A stretch of DNA of 64,000 bases from Lingula anatina (lineage: Eukaryota > Brachiopoda > Lingulata > Lingulida > Lingulidae), in NCBI RefSeq assembly GCF_001039355.2, contig NW_019776124.1, positions 1 through 64,000 of the forward strand, in the 5' to 3' direction. Position 1 is the stretch's first letter. Every line of letters begins with the position of its first letter. A program made the position numbers and the translations under genes. Under the pieces are notes generated by a model that worked only from the letters and a program-made list of their open reading frames with translations, did no database searches and had not been told where the DNA came from. Of this stretch, positions 24,734 to 39,668 are shown piece by piece.

Positions 24734-27700
24734 AGGGGGAGGTGGTCGCTCTTGCCAGGCGACATGTCAGGTTTACTACGACAGCTGGTCTGTTGCTGGT
24801 CGCCTCTGTCTGCCTGTACAGGTAAATTGTACTGATCACTAAGAAGTGACTATTTTAAAATACTAGTCAAGTAGGAGGCAGATATTTAGGCTGGTTTGGG
24901 TGGGAAATAGTACTGGTGTTTGCACTCGGCCTCAACAAAAGAGTCAATTTCCTGAACGTTATGATACCGTTATATAATTAATATTGATTAATTTTAAGTA
25001 TGTTCAAATGTTATTGGTAAATGTGCGTTTTCAGTAGCTGCTCTATTCTCTTTTCTTAATCATTTCATTTCTGTAAAAAGAAAGATACTGTTTTATCTTT
25101 TAGGTTGATTTTTATAGCCTGGAGTTTTATAATCCCCTAAAATATAATGATGAAATTATTATACATGTATTAACTCCAGTATTCAATTTAACAAAATAAA
25201 CTGACATGAATTAGTATTGAAGTCTAAAGACAATATCATTTCAGAATAAGATGAAGACTTAAATTATAATTTAAGCTACAGGTTGCATGTACTGTTGAAA
25301 TTAAATTACCAATGTATCTGATATTTCTTACCCATAATGACCTATGTGTAAATTCCTTAACCCATAATTGCTGAGTATTAAATCTTTTGTAATAAGACTG
25401 TGTAAAAGTAATTATAGGGTTGAATAGAAAATGAGTATGATTTTCATCTCTTTGGTGTGCTCTGTGTAGTTTTCAAAGATCCACTGTGTATTATGAAACA
25501 TAAAGAACATTAAGGTACATGTATGTCACTATAACAAGAGTCAAACATTGGGAGCTTATATCCCAGATCTGGTGGAATAAAACTCTTTGGGAAAACTGTA
25601 AAATACAAAGATGTTAAGAGACACTAGCCATCTTGAGCAGAAGCTATTATATGTAATTTATATTTATGTGAAATAAAATCTGTGACTGAATTAAAGTGTG
25701 TAGATAATGGTTTTTAGTAGTATATATATGTGTTGATATGCTTATAAAAATGTGCCTGATTACTGTCACTGTGACAGTGGTGTATTTGTTTGCAGTTAAG
25801 TGTCTTGTATCATGTTTTAGGTATATACACTGGATGATCATCCCCTGGTGCTTTATAGCAGGAATTATACCAATGTATTTTATACTGAGGTAAGTACCTG
25901 ACTCTGTGGTAAGGATTGTCAAGTACGTATTACAAAGAGGAGACATGCTTCAAACAAAATAAATTATCATAGGCTCATTGGTTTTGTATCAGAATTCACA
26001 CTGTCCATTCCAGTGTCAGGTTTTTATGTTTCTCTTTGAGCTCACTTTCGCTTGGTCGATTTTAGCCAAGTATAATTATATATTCTCATTTGGCAAGCAA
26101 AATGAAAGAATATTTAAGTTTTTTAAAAACTAAATAATCAGTGATGTACTGGCACTTGATATTTTGCATTTGGCTAAGATTAAGCAGCTCTTCGTTTTAA
26201 GGAATTATTAAATATATAGATATATACAGATAGATACAGTCATAAGTAACCCCCCCCCCCCAACCCTCTGCCCTCTGTATGACACAATCATCTTGGTGCC
26301 ATGCACATGTTACATAGATCATCCTGCCAGACATCTGGCCAATGTATCTCAAAGGTATTTTTCTTAGAATTATAAGAAATATTGCACTAAAACATTTTGT
26401 AACTAAATAACAATTGGTCCTTACATGTTCTGCTGTGTTGTACAGCACTCAATCAAATATGAGTCATTTACAAAGTAAACTATAATACTGTGTAATGAAG
26501 GTGTTCTTTGTGCAGATTTAACATGTTTTGAACCATTTTTTCTTCTGTAATCTCACATGACTTGAGTATTAACATCATTTCCTAGGATTAACTCTATCTA
26601 CAGCCACTTCAAACAATTACATGGAAAACATTACCTCTGGCATTTCTCAGTTTTTTGCATAGATTTGAATTTAGTTGGTTTTTGATATCTTCTGTTTGAT
26701 ATATTTTGTCTCATTACTTTAGTATTTATAAGTAGAACTCTGAATATATTATTAGCAAAATTATTTCCGTAGTAACTTCAATAAAATTGCTTCATATTTA
26801 AATGACCATGGTGAAATCTTCATGTTTTAAGTCAAAATTACAATTCTGCAAGCTTACATTTAGTTCCTATGATGAAGACACATATTTGATGGGTGAATGA
26901 GATGAACATGTCTACAAAAACTGAGAGCCTTTGAATGATCACCCAGCCCATGATACTAGAGTGTAGCACTCCCCATGGCAAGTAGTCACATGCAGTGTGT
27001 TTCATTTTTTTTTAAATTTAAAATGCCCTTGGACGTTATGTATGCCCCTTTTAACAGCACTAGCTGTGCTCCTAAATAACCACATAAGAAATGGATGACT
27101 TAACTACTCAATCTCTCTGTCACCACAAATTAAGAATAATAGGGCAATGTTTTTGAGTTAATTGACCCATTCAGGCTAGAATTTTTTACACAGGATGGCA
27201 TACTATACAGTCTGGTAGTGCCTTTTGGCTACAGATTTAATTCTTGGTTTTAAATGTAGTTTATGCAGCAATAATTTGATATAAATTGCTTTTGTACAAA
27301 AATTGAAATCAAAATGTGAATAAATTCCCTGCTTTATTGAAAGTACTTCAAGATTGCCTGTAGGGTGGCCTGCATTCTCACAGTTGATATTAAAATATTG
27401 ATCAAGGTTCAAAGGCACCTGAGTGTGCAGTTGGTCAAAAGCTTGTGTTCAGACTGGTTTCCTACTTCAGTCTTGTTTCAGGATATTAAAGTTCTAGGGT
27501 ATTTTAACCCGCAAGTGTTATTAGTGCAGTTGTAGAAACTGTATAATGATGAACAAAATAAAAAGATCGCTGGTACAATCAAGTTGTGACATTTTCAAAG
27601 CAAGAGGTTAAATGTTAACTGTTACCACACAATCACACATGCAGCAGACTTTAAATAAAAAAACTGTTTCCTTAGCCCCCCCCTCCCCCTTAGAAAACAA

Positions 27701-29932
27701 AAAAGTATTTGTTATGGAAAAATGGAGAAGTTAGCCATAAGTATCTTCTAATATATAATGTACGTATATAGTTAGGGTGCTGCACCAAACAAAATTGTAC
27801 TAGTTTGAATGTTTTTTGATAAACAACTATATTATCAGGATTGCCAAACACATAGTATGTGTTCATACTGTAAGAAGAAATAGACAAATAAAATAAATAA
27901 TTGAATAAAAGGATGATAAAGACAGGCATTCTTATGAGCATAGGCATTTCAACAGTTAGTAGTTACCAAGGCTTTTAAAGCTCAAAGAATAATTCAATTT
28001 GCAGTACTTCATTGTAGATCAATTTTCATTACCCTAGTTCTATCAATATCACCAAGTTGACATAGAAGTGGATGAATTATCTTCCAATTAAGTTTCAAGT
28101 ACTGGGATCACAGGAAACACTCAGTCTTCACTGGTATTGAATATGTGTCATCAGAATTTAAAGCTAACACGTTATCTATATATTTTATTGACACGTACTG
28201 AATAATGAAGTGGTGGAAACATTGGCCTCATTTATATGCTGCTTGTGTCCCAACAGAGCAAGTACCTTAGGTGTAAAATTTTTCACTCATTTTTTTTTAT
28301 CGCGTCTTCATCAGCTTCCCATCATCACCATCAATCTTTCAATAAAGCCAAAAAGTTGAAAAAGTCTGAAAAGTGTCACTGAACCTATGAGAGGTTCCTG
28401 CTGAGCATTGGGTAAATGAAGCAGACCATCAGTTCACTGTATAATTATTACACTTATATAAATTTAAGTAGATAAATGGAGAGTTTGGAGAACACAGAGT
28501 TTGTGAATACCCACAGTTTGTTAGTATCATGGACTCCGACTCTGTTTAGGACAAACAGGATTGATGATTAAACCAGTTTTCTGCATGGCCCACTTTTTCA
28601 TATTGATCTTTTGGTGAATGCTGTATAGCTAGGTCTGCTAGTTCAGTTGAGAATTTTTTTTTAAAATCTAATAAGTACTACAAGAGTGTTATGCCAAAGA
28701 TGTGCCTGAATTTACTTTGTGCATGATGGCCTTAGACTTAAAGACAGAAAATTTTAGTCTGTTTGGTCCTGGATTAATTATTAATAGCTTATTAGTATAT
28801 TATCAGGGATTGCCAAGCACATTGTATGTATTCATACTAAAGAATACTTCAATATGCAGTAGACTGAATGATAATGTAAGGCCCATTTCACAAAGTTAAA
28901 AAAATAACTAATACTTTAGATTGATAGTAAATAAACGTAAGTGGAATACTGCAGGAGTTTGACTTAAATATTTTTGTGAAACTGGACACAGTTACTCCCA
29001 TAATTACTACAAGAACTACCTGCACGTCTTGCTGTAATTTATTTTGTGCGTGTTGGCTCCTGGTGCACTTTCTACTGAAATATTCACTGAATGAATTATA
29101 TGCCATGTATTTGAAATGTGTTGTTCTATAAAGCCTGGCCCAGTTTAAAAAACAAAAGATGAACTGATGAACATGTATTTGAAATGTGTTGTTCTACAAA
29201 ACCTGGGCCATTAAAAAAAACAACAACAAAAGATGAACTGGAATTGGCATTGTAATAGCTAATGCAAGGCATTGTTGCATTTTATATTGGATATTTGATT
29301 AATCTGTACAACATAGCTGTGTCTTTCTTTAGCTTAACTCTTATTTCTTTGGAGTATAATTGTGTATTGAACAACTTGGCCTTTGTAACCTACCTACAGA
29401 TAAAAGACAGGACATGCATATGTAGAAACCTATGCACTGGTACTAAAAAAGACTGCAGTACACTGCCGTTGATGATCTTTGGATTCAATCCTTACATTTC
29501 TGTTCAGCTGTATATATTTATGTAGTGATACAAGTGAGAGCATTGCTCATTGTTGACACTGATAGCCTATGAAATTTTTATCTCATTTCACATTTGTATA
29601 AGGACAAAGTGAAAGAAATTCTATGAACACACTTAGTTTTGTTGATGATGAACCATAGTATAATCTCTTGATGATTACAGTTTGTGTATAGAGATTGAGT
29701 TTAAATGGACTGATTCATATGAATGAGGTTGTAAAAGTGTAACATAAGTGTATATCTTTTGAATCACAGTTCTTATTATTTTCATTTTTTTTATTATTTG
29801 TATTTTTGTGGAAAATGTTAGTAATAAAGAACAGATTCTAAAACATTTTTATTGTTACTCTTGTATTCCCTAACATTACAGATGATATCTACCAACAAAG
29901 TGATTGATAAATGTAATGATTGTCTGAATTTG

Positions 29933-29967
<35 letters not shown>

Positions 29968-32900
29968 CATCTTAGTCATTTTGACATGCATGCGCACACA
30001 CATACGCACACACACACGCACACACACACACACACACACATAGAGAGAGAGAGAGAAATTATCATAGATCTAAAAATGTCACTCTATTCTGTTCTAGCCC
30101 TGGTGCTCTGCTGCCAAATTTGATGTATTTTCACACAAGGAAAAAGGTAAGTCACTGACAGTGTGACATGATGTCAATTCAAAATATTTTGTATTTTCAC
30201 ACAAGGAAAAGGCACTGACAGTGTGGCATGCTGTCAATACATAACATTGCTGTAGTAAACACCACCTTTGTTCCCCAGTCCAGTTGTCTGCAGACAGATA
30301 TGGTCAAGTTACTTAATAAGTGCACTGATTTTTCAGTGAACCATGTTGTAAATATACTATCATAGCCTCTCACTGAGCCTCCAAGATTTAACTTCTGTGA
30401 AGTAAATTATTTAAAAAAATTCCTAGAAACATACTAACTCCTGTCAACATATTGTCACACATTATTATTGAAGTCAAAAGTTCAGTTTTACTTCCTGAAT
30501 GAAAAATTTCCCAGTTGAATATATCTTGCAGTGATCTGGGCCACAAGGTGATTAGATAAAACATGTCATCATGCTGTTAGCTTTGATCAGTATTAATATT
30601 AGGTAGACCTAAGCTAAGGCTGGACTAAGATCACTATTATTCCTATTATCAGAGATGAAAAGTGTGAATGTTGGTGTTATGGTGTAATCCTTAAATATTG
30701 CTAGAATATGTGTGGATGATTAAAACTCATAACAGTTGTGCTTGAGCAGTATCAACTTATTTCTCTTCTTGTCTTTCATTTAAAAATTGAATATTAAAAA
30801 TAGTTTGGATTTAGATACGGTGTATATGAAAGGGATTAAAATGACTTTCGCAAGTAGTGCCGGTAGCATGTGATTTTCAACAGTTTTGCCCTACATTTCC
30901 ATTCTTCAGAGGTTTTGGATGCGACTTTTGCTGGCATTAGATCATAAGAAGAAATAAGTAGAATAAGTAGAATAAGTTAAAAAGACTAATTTGGATCTTG
31001 TAATTTATGGTACAAGTGCACCAGTCATAAAATATTTTAAGCACAAATATATATATTTTTAATCATTATTCCAGAAAGAGCCAGAGGTGATAAAAATGCA
31101 CAAGGCATGTCCAGTTTGTGGTGAGGACACATGTGAAAGACACAGGTAAGGTGAAACATCAGGGTACAGTATGGCTTTCAACACAAAACAATTCAAATTA
31201 GCAATAAAATAGGAATAATGAAGTTTCATGTACAAGTGATCAGTGCTTTAGTATTTTGAAAGCCTCCAAAGAATCATTCAGAAAATCTGAAATATGTGTA
31301 TCTCTAACCTAGATTGTTTATATAATGTAATTCGAATCATATTTTTACTTTATGGTGTTTATATGTCATCATATTGGAAATGGTTATATCAGTTATTAAG
31401 ATAATTTATTTCTTATATTACCTAGGCCAGAGTTAAATATAGTAGTTAACCAGCCATGGACAGAGCTCAAAATACCACGCAAAGTGGACAGTGCAATAGA
31501 ACAGGTAGGTAGAATTCAGTGGTCGCAGAATTCTAAAGATAATAAAGACATCATTAGATTATTAAGCATATTTTCCTAGTGGTAAGGGACTAGATTTACT
31601 TCTGCTTTTACTCATTTAAGACATTGTATTAGCTGGTTGAAAGGAATCTCACATATAATATAAGGAATATATTCTTTGCTCCTTTCAGACTAACCTTTAT
31701 AAACATAACAGTTTTGTTTCAATGTCTAATACTTTAAAAACCTTTCTTTTCAGTTTCTAAATTTGGTGTTGGAGAATTTTGTATATACATGGTACAGGTA
31801 CGTAAATAATGTGAATGTTGAAAATAAAAAAAGATGGCAGTGATAATAAGCTGTTTATATGTATTTTTTATAAAGTAGAAAGGAAAAAGAGTGTGGAATA
31901 TAAAGAAGACTTAAATATTTTAAAAGTTCTTATGGCTATTTGCAGGGATTTGAGTCAAGATGAAGCATTTGTGGATGAACTACGAACCAGCCTCCGATTC
32001 ATAGTTGCAGTATTTTTAAGGAGGTTAAAAAAGGTAAGGGGATAATTCCTTACATTTTCTTTCCTTATGATCAGTTATTGGCTTTCTTATATTTTGATTA
32101 AGCTAAGAATTGTGATATTTTGCAGCTTGTTTTTCATTATTTTTCAAGTTAACAATTAAAAAAAAATGAACTTTTCACTGAAAAGTAGGGATTGGTTACT
32201 TTGTTTCAGGTGAATATGTGGGTAGACTTGCATATAAAATGCACATTTTAGTAATACAGACTGTATGTACACAAATACACTATTTGAGTATGCATTTAAG
32301 AATAATCCTCTTTGAAAACAGGTTCCTTTTGAAATTTGACATGATAAGATTAATTATGCAAAAATTCTCTACTGGAATATGTCTGTTTTTGTTAAAAATT
32401 GAGCATAACTTATTTTTTTGTTTTAACAAAAACACTTAAAAGTGTTTGTATATTTACCAGTTTTGCTGTCTAGTTTCTGATAGTGATGTTGGCTCATATT
32501 TTCAGGTTGATTTACCTTCCATTATAACAGACAAACTTATTAAGGCAGGGATGAGGCATCTTCAGATTTGTATGGCAGTAAAAGACACTGGTATGTACAA
32601 TGTTTAACAGCCATGAATGAGGACAGGGATGAAAAAAGAGAATGAAAGAAGATAAACATTGGAATTAATACTTGAGTTTTGCATAGAATGATTATTCCAT
32701 TTTAAAATTCAATGCTAAGGCATTAAAAAAAACAAATGCAAAATTGTTATAAGATTTACATTTAAAGGATGATTGGCCATTCCTGTAAAGAATGGTGTGT
32801 AAAGGTTAAAGTATTTGGTTTCGCACAAATTAGGTCTTGCAAAAGATGATGGATCATTTCAAAGAGCTGTGCTCAGTTATTATGGCCCCTATCTCCACTG

Positions 32901-35900
32901 TGCCATGGTCAGCAGAAACCAGGAGTTACAATATCTCAGAAAAGTAACAGAGAACCTGTTTCCTCATATTCTGTCGGAGAGGGCTTTGCAGAGCAAGTGA
33001 GTTAATTTTGTCTTTGTTTTAGTCAAATACTTAGATATTTCTTACCAAATCCTTGCTATATTGGCTGAATGATTGTAGATGTAATTATTTTAAGCATTTG
33101 GTAAAAAATATTATGTATTAGGATGCGTCTAAATATTTCAGTTGGTTTTTTTAATTTAATCAGCTAAGTTGTTGCTTCTTAGGTTAAGAATATCTTGGAA
33201 TACCTTGTTTTTGATGATATTAACTGATCTGAAAGTATATTTGTTTCACTTTGTCTTTTATATTTTAACATATAAGAATATCATTTTGGAACTTGATCTT
33301 ATTAGATGCTCAAAAAGAAGCAATTTATGTTTCAGAAGTCTTCATTTAGACCTAGATTTTGGTCATTTTATTTTCCTTAAATTTTCCATTATGGTGAATA
33401 ACTGATGGCTTCTTGTATAAAATCATATTTCCAGAAGCCTATGTTCATTACTGCGAGAGGTCTTAGCAGGTTCTGTATTGCTACCAGGAATGGATAAAAT
33501 AGCAGAGCCGGTAAGCTCATTTACTTCTTCTTACTATTATGGTAATAACAATATTTAAAAGTGGCTTATGTTGTAGAATGACTTATTATTGAGATGGTAT
33601 TGATGAACATAATTATTGATTTGCTCTTTGTGCTATCTTGACATGCACTTAATGTTTAGTACAATCAGGACTTCCTGATCTTAAAACATGAATTAACGTA
33701 GTTGCTATCCCTCGATAGAACATAGGGCTCTTTACAAGTAAACAGTGAGCACAATCTTTTGCAAGGTGTTCTCCCCCTCTTTTAGTTAAGGCTGAAGTAT
33801 TTCAACTATTGTATACAGTTTTATGACTGAATAATCTTGGTTATTTTATATCTGACTCAGTTGGGTCAGCAAAAATTTTTTTCTAATATAACCTCAACCA
33901 GTGCATGCTAACACATAAGAATCCCAAGATAATACTACCCAATGAACAGCAATATTAACTTGGAGAAAAAATCAATTTCTATTACATTTCTGTCCATTGG
34001 GAGTTTGAGGCTTATACATTTGAAGAACTATTAAGCTGGCTTATTTGATTTGTTCAGTACTTTAAAACCATTCACTCAGTCTGTAACACATGTTGCTTTA
34101 GATTACTGTGAAATATAAAAAATAATTTGAACTATAAACGCTCTCAGAGAGCCCCTACCAAGGCTCATTATTGTTATTTAATCAATAAATTAGCAGCATA
34201 ATCACTAATTGATTCTAAGTAAGCTCATTTTTGACTTTTCCAGAATTTTTTCCAGAACTTTTTGAGTTGGGCTGTGAACTAAAAAGAAACCAATGCTGGA
34301 AAAATCTTATTTTCTAATCTGATGCCAGTGTGATTTTATATCATTTTTTATGACAGGATTTTGTCAACAACCTTTTGTTGGTGTTTGTGGACCCCGAGCC
34401 TCCGCCTGAAAACCCAGACCTACCCACTGATCTCGTCTGTATTCTAGCCAACTTCAGCAAAGTAAAAAGTAAAAACCAGTCAGTAAGTATATTTAAATGG
34501 AGAAAAAAATTGAATAAAAATGCCTTTTGTTTTTATAAAAACAGTCTTTTAAATTGGGAAAAACAGTTTTTGACTTAGCTTTAATATGAAGGTGAATTTA
34601 CCTGGCATTTGCATTGTTTTAGTGTTTCCTGTTCTGTAACTTCTAGTATTTGTGTTTTTCTACCAAGTATTGGGGCACTTCGCTGAAATGGGCATTTTAT
34701 TGTTTTATTCAGTTGTCTGCAGCTTGAATGAATTATTTTTTCAGAGGGAGAGGGGCACTATTGATAGAGATTTTGGGGAGAGGGACTCATCATATTTGCA
34801 GATTATTCTAGAATATTTCTAGATTTCTAGAATTATTCTAGATTATTCTATACTTAGAAGTATTCCACCACATTTACAAGATTCTGCACGTTTTTAAAAT
34901 GAAAGCAAAGCATGCCAGAAAATTGAGAATAATGAACTTATTTGTCAGTAAAGTCAAAGTTTTGAAACCATTCCCATTAAATAGGTATCAATATTTTGTT
35001 TTTTTAGGCACTACGACCTGAGCTGAAGGAAATTTTAGACAATACTGAATTATTATTTCCCTTTATGCAGTTCCTCAAGGCAGAGGGTGCTGTAAATGTA
35101 CTACAGTTTTATTTTGCTCTTGGTGAGTGTTTTGGGAGGTGCTTTAAAGATTTCATGATAGAGAGTGTGAAATACTTTCACCTTTTGAAAATATTTAGAT
35201 GGATTCATGCAATTTTTGACACTGATATTTTGTAAAGTTTTACCAGTCTAAAAAATGATACAAAAAAGTTTGAAACCATTATTACCTTTCAGATGTGGAT
35301 GTATTAGACCAAATATAAATCTTACAATGAAAATGTTTTATTTTTCAGAGGATTTTAACAAAAAATTGATTAGGCCAGAGCTGAGTGATGCAGATGTATG
35401 TCTTCTACACAAGGATATTTTACATATATACAACAGCTATTGTGCAGAGGGGGCCTTTGATAAAATACAGCTAGCCCCAGATATTGTCAGCGAGATTAAA
35501 GAAGGTAACGCTTATATACCCATTGAGTAAGGCTTTTGAAATCAAAATTCACTGAAACTTTTAATGATACTTGAAGTCTGTTGTTGGATTGATTTTGTGG
35601 CCTTCAGGCTGAGTTCATCATTTTTTCTTTCTTTTTGTGATATTCATATTTTGATGATGTTAGACACAATTCAAACTGTTTTCATTCCATTTTCACATTT
35701 TCAGTTGTTGAAAGTCCACCAGATCAAGTGAAAAGATTACAACGGTCAAGCTCCATGTTCAGGTATTGTGACTGTTGGAGTTTTGTGTATTAAGCAGAAA
35801 ACATTATCTTTGTCTATGCAGGTTTTACGTGTTCTCCCCACTGCTCAAACCATAATATGCACCAGGAAAAAGTTTCTCTTTAGTAAATTGATGCTACATT

Positions 35901-38106
35901 TCTGTATTGCTTTTTGCTAACCAAAGTAGATATTTGACCATGCTATGATGATATTATTGTATTTTATTTACGTTTGCTGTTATTCTTACAGGGCCTTTGA
36001 TCATGCCTATGATTTATTAGAAGAAACATTCCTTCCATTATTTTTGCAGAGCAATGATGTGAGTGGATGTATTGCATTTGCAATATGTTGGCAACTTTAT
36101 TATCTTTGCCAACTTGGAATTATAATCTTAGTAAAATTTCTATTTCAAAGTGTTTTCTTATTAATGGTGCATGAAACACCTAGAGATATACTTGTGAATT
36201 TTTAATTATTTGTATGTTGTCTTTCATTCTATAAACCTTAATAAAGTATTCTGTGTTACAAGGATTCTGTAAAATGTATGTTGTTCTACAAACCTAGTTT
36301 TTTTGTATGTAGGGATATTTGGACATTTTAAATGAACATTTTGGAAAGTAAGACTGTAGATCGACTCCACAAAATGAAAAGAGATATTTGCCCATTTCAC
36401 TTTCAGTATTATACTTCACTATGTGGTGAGAGGTTGCAGAATAAGTTACAGCGCAGCAACAATCGTCAGTCAAAGAGAAAACAGGAGTTTCTGGGCAAGT
36501 TTGGTCACAGGCTAAAGGGTGTCTTTAAGAATGATACAAGTAAGTAGTTGGAAAGAACAAATATTTAAAGACAAACACTGAAGTGTAATAAATTTGGTAG
36601 ATTTATTAATACACTTAGATGTCTTATTTAATACCTTTATTTTAGACAGACCTATATCTGTTTTATATTCAGCAATACTGTTTGTAATTTCTTTTATTTT
36701 CAAGTTTCTGAACTTGGATCTTTTAGTTGAACTAAAACTAACATAAGGCTGTTGTCCTTAATGTAACTGGTAGTTGTAATACATTACAGGGCACCCAGTT
36801 AAACTACAAGGTAGAGAAATAACTTAGGTTATAATACAGGGTGTAGTAAAAGCACTGGCACACTAGCTGGTGCAGGTGTGTTACTGCTCAGTAGGAAGAC
36901 TCACAAAATGTGGCATATTTTAAAATCTTTTTCTTTATCCACTGTAACATAAGTTGATGATTTTCTTTCCAAGACCAGCTGGGTGAGTGGCAAAACAGTG
37001 CTTTGCTGCACCTTGATAGATATATGGCTTTGGGTTCCAATTTCCCTCCTGTAACTATCCCATTCTTTACGTCCAGCTCATCTGACTTGATCTAGTAATA
37101 GTGTGTGTCTTTATGCCTTAGTACATTTCTGGCCTCTGTGTTCCAGAACATCTCTGCCTTTTCTCTTACTGTTAATTTTATCATTTAATTTGTATTAAAT
37201 ATTATAGAAATAAATTTCATTTATTTTCACACTCAGATTTTATATGATTAATTATGTTGATCTATGTTGTTAATTTTCTTCCCTCATCAGTTTTCTTAAG
37301 ATGATATTCTTTCCATGTTAATATTGCTGTTTTGATATGATATTGATTATTGTTGAAATGATACAATTTTCTTGGTTCCATATGGAAGAATTTGAATAAA
37401 CTTTTAAATATTTTAAGATGGGTTTCTGTGAAAGAAACACATGACTAGTTGCTAAACTTTAGGAAACACTTAATAAATGTTGACCTTGAATAATTTTTAG
37501 TTGATGGAAAGATGCCAGACGAAATGCAAGTAGCAGAATCAGTGGATGAAGTTGACCCTGTTTTGGTAAGAAATTTTCTCCTGTTTGACAAGGTTTGCAT
37601 TCAGCCACAACAAAAATAAAATGATAATAAATAAAAGTTGAATAATGATTATTGATGTGGAAATATTTTTATTTTCTTCAGGATATTTTCTTCTCAGATT
37701 AATGCTCAAATACATATTTATGCCACAGTTTCTTTAAACTGTTTTATTCTCAAAAATCCTTTGTTTTATCATGAATTTTTTTGCAAACTTTTTTACCATA
37801 GGCTGCAGGAGATGAGGAAGGTCTTGACATTCCAGACAGTTATGTCGACTACCAGTTAGAGTTGGATGGTGGTGCCGCCGTTAGAGATCTCAGTGCATGG
37901 AGGGTCACAATCCCCTCTGTAGCTGTGATCCCTGATTCTGAAAACTCCAAGAAACAGAGTCACGCCTTCAAAATTCATATCAATAGGATTGACATACCGG
38001 ATGGTAAAATTTCATCACAACTCTTTTAATCGCTTTGATATGTTTTGTTATGAGGTTAAATGATGCCAATGTGATAATTATAATGCTATCTTTGTTTTAT
38101 TTGTAC

Positions 38107-38170
<64 letters not shown>

Positions 38171-39588
38171 CATGCCCGTGTGGGCACTTTCATGCTTACA
38201 CACTAAATGCTGGAATAATTTTGTTGACTTCTTTCAGGTGGTCAAGATACGTCCAGTTGGTCAGTTTATAGGTAAGATTTTATCTTATTACCTCTGTATT
38301 GTCAAGTTTGTAACATGTTTGTAAAGTGAATATTTTAAGTGATGATTTTTAACTACTTTGATCTTTGCATATTCAATTTTTATCAGAGGCAAAGCTTTTT
38401 TAGTTCTAGTTTTTAATATTTTTTTTGTTATAATTACAGAAAGTACAATGACTTCTATATGCTGGAACAGAAACTAAGAGAATTCCATGGTAAGAGTATC
38501 ATTTATATGCTGTTTGTAATAATTATGACACTGGAGTTTCATAATCTGTTTCATACTAATTACTTGGATATGCTAGTTTATTGGGGAGTTCATTGGTTTA
38601 TAAACATTGTCTTTCCTATTATTACTATTAGAAGTCTCTTCAATTCATCAGAGAAGATAAACATTGCTTCACTATTTCAACATTTGAAATTCGAACCTAA
38701 TTTAGCTTTGTAGGTAAAAACTTTTACCAATTGTCAACACAACATTGATATTTTTAGGAGTCAATCTGAAAGCTCAGCTTCCTCAGAAGAAGTCCTTTGG
38801 GCTAAAAGGGTTGGAGTATTTGGATAGCAAGAGACAATCATTTGAGGAATATGTGCAGGTACAAAATGCAATTGACTATTTGAACATTTTTTTTCCTTCA
38901 GTGCATAATATTTTCATTTTTTGTTGTTCTTCTTTTTGTAAAGTAGTCACCTCAGTCTTTTAGTAAAAACAAATGCACATGCTCAGAATTTGATAATGTC
39001 ATGGCAAGCAACAAGTGGCTGAAATATTGACCTACATTTGATTAGTATAAAGCACAAATTGGTTTTTGGTAAAAGGCACTGGTAATGTTATCCCATATTG
39101 CCTTTATAACACTTCAGAATGCTCTGAAATATTGTGAATATCATTATGTTTTGTTTGTTTTCCAGGAGTTACTACAGTCTCCTCATTTAAAGGGAAGTGA
39201 ACTCCTGTGCAACTTCTTGGAATCAAAAGGCAGCTTCAAAAGCCAAAATGATTTAAGTATAGGTAAACTGTTATAATACAGATTGGTACATGGTTATGCA
39301 CATGCTTATTTGCATGTTTGTGTAAATCATGAATATTTCTCCTATGAAAATGAAACAAAAATTTTGTGTATCATTCACAGTGATGAAAACCAAAATTTTG
39401 GTTTATTAATTTTTTACATTTTGGGCCCTTTTTATGTAATCACTCAAGCATATTTTCAGTTTTAGTCAAATTACTAATTATTTAGCAAACCAATGATAGA
39501 TATGCAATAAAGAAGGTAGCAGAAAATAACAATCTTTAGAATTTTGTATGATGGTGAAAAGTAGAGTGAGTTCTGCTTTCACCTATCA

Positions 39589-39668
<80 letters not shown>

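Larger units (their letters stand above)
24822..30097 (+). other. SNX14 introns 1 and 2
   Basis: Apart from exon 2 (25821-25889), about 5.2 kb without coding signal. It holds a C run at 26251, a 48-base repeat pair (27826-27873 and 28793-28840), a duplicated 65-base block at 29104-29240, a GATT run and a CA/GA microsatellite just before exon 3. Confidence 0.6.

Noticed and set aside
36307-36406. Possible SNX14 exon beginning GGATATTTGGACATTTT after an acceptor-like TATGTAG
   Set aside because: Its only donor leaves a phase that breaks the next exon. Joining exon 15 directly to the acceptor at 36406 gives QSND-YYTSLCGERL, which follows human HSDEYFRQLLRG and closes the frame.
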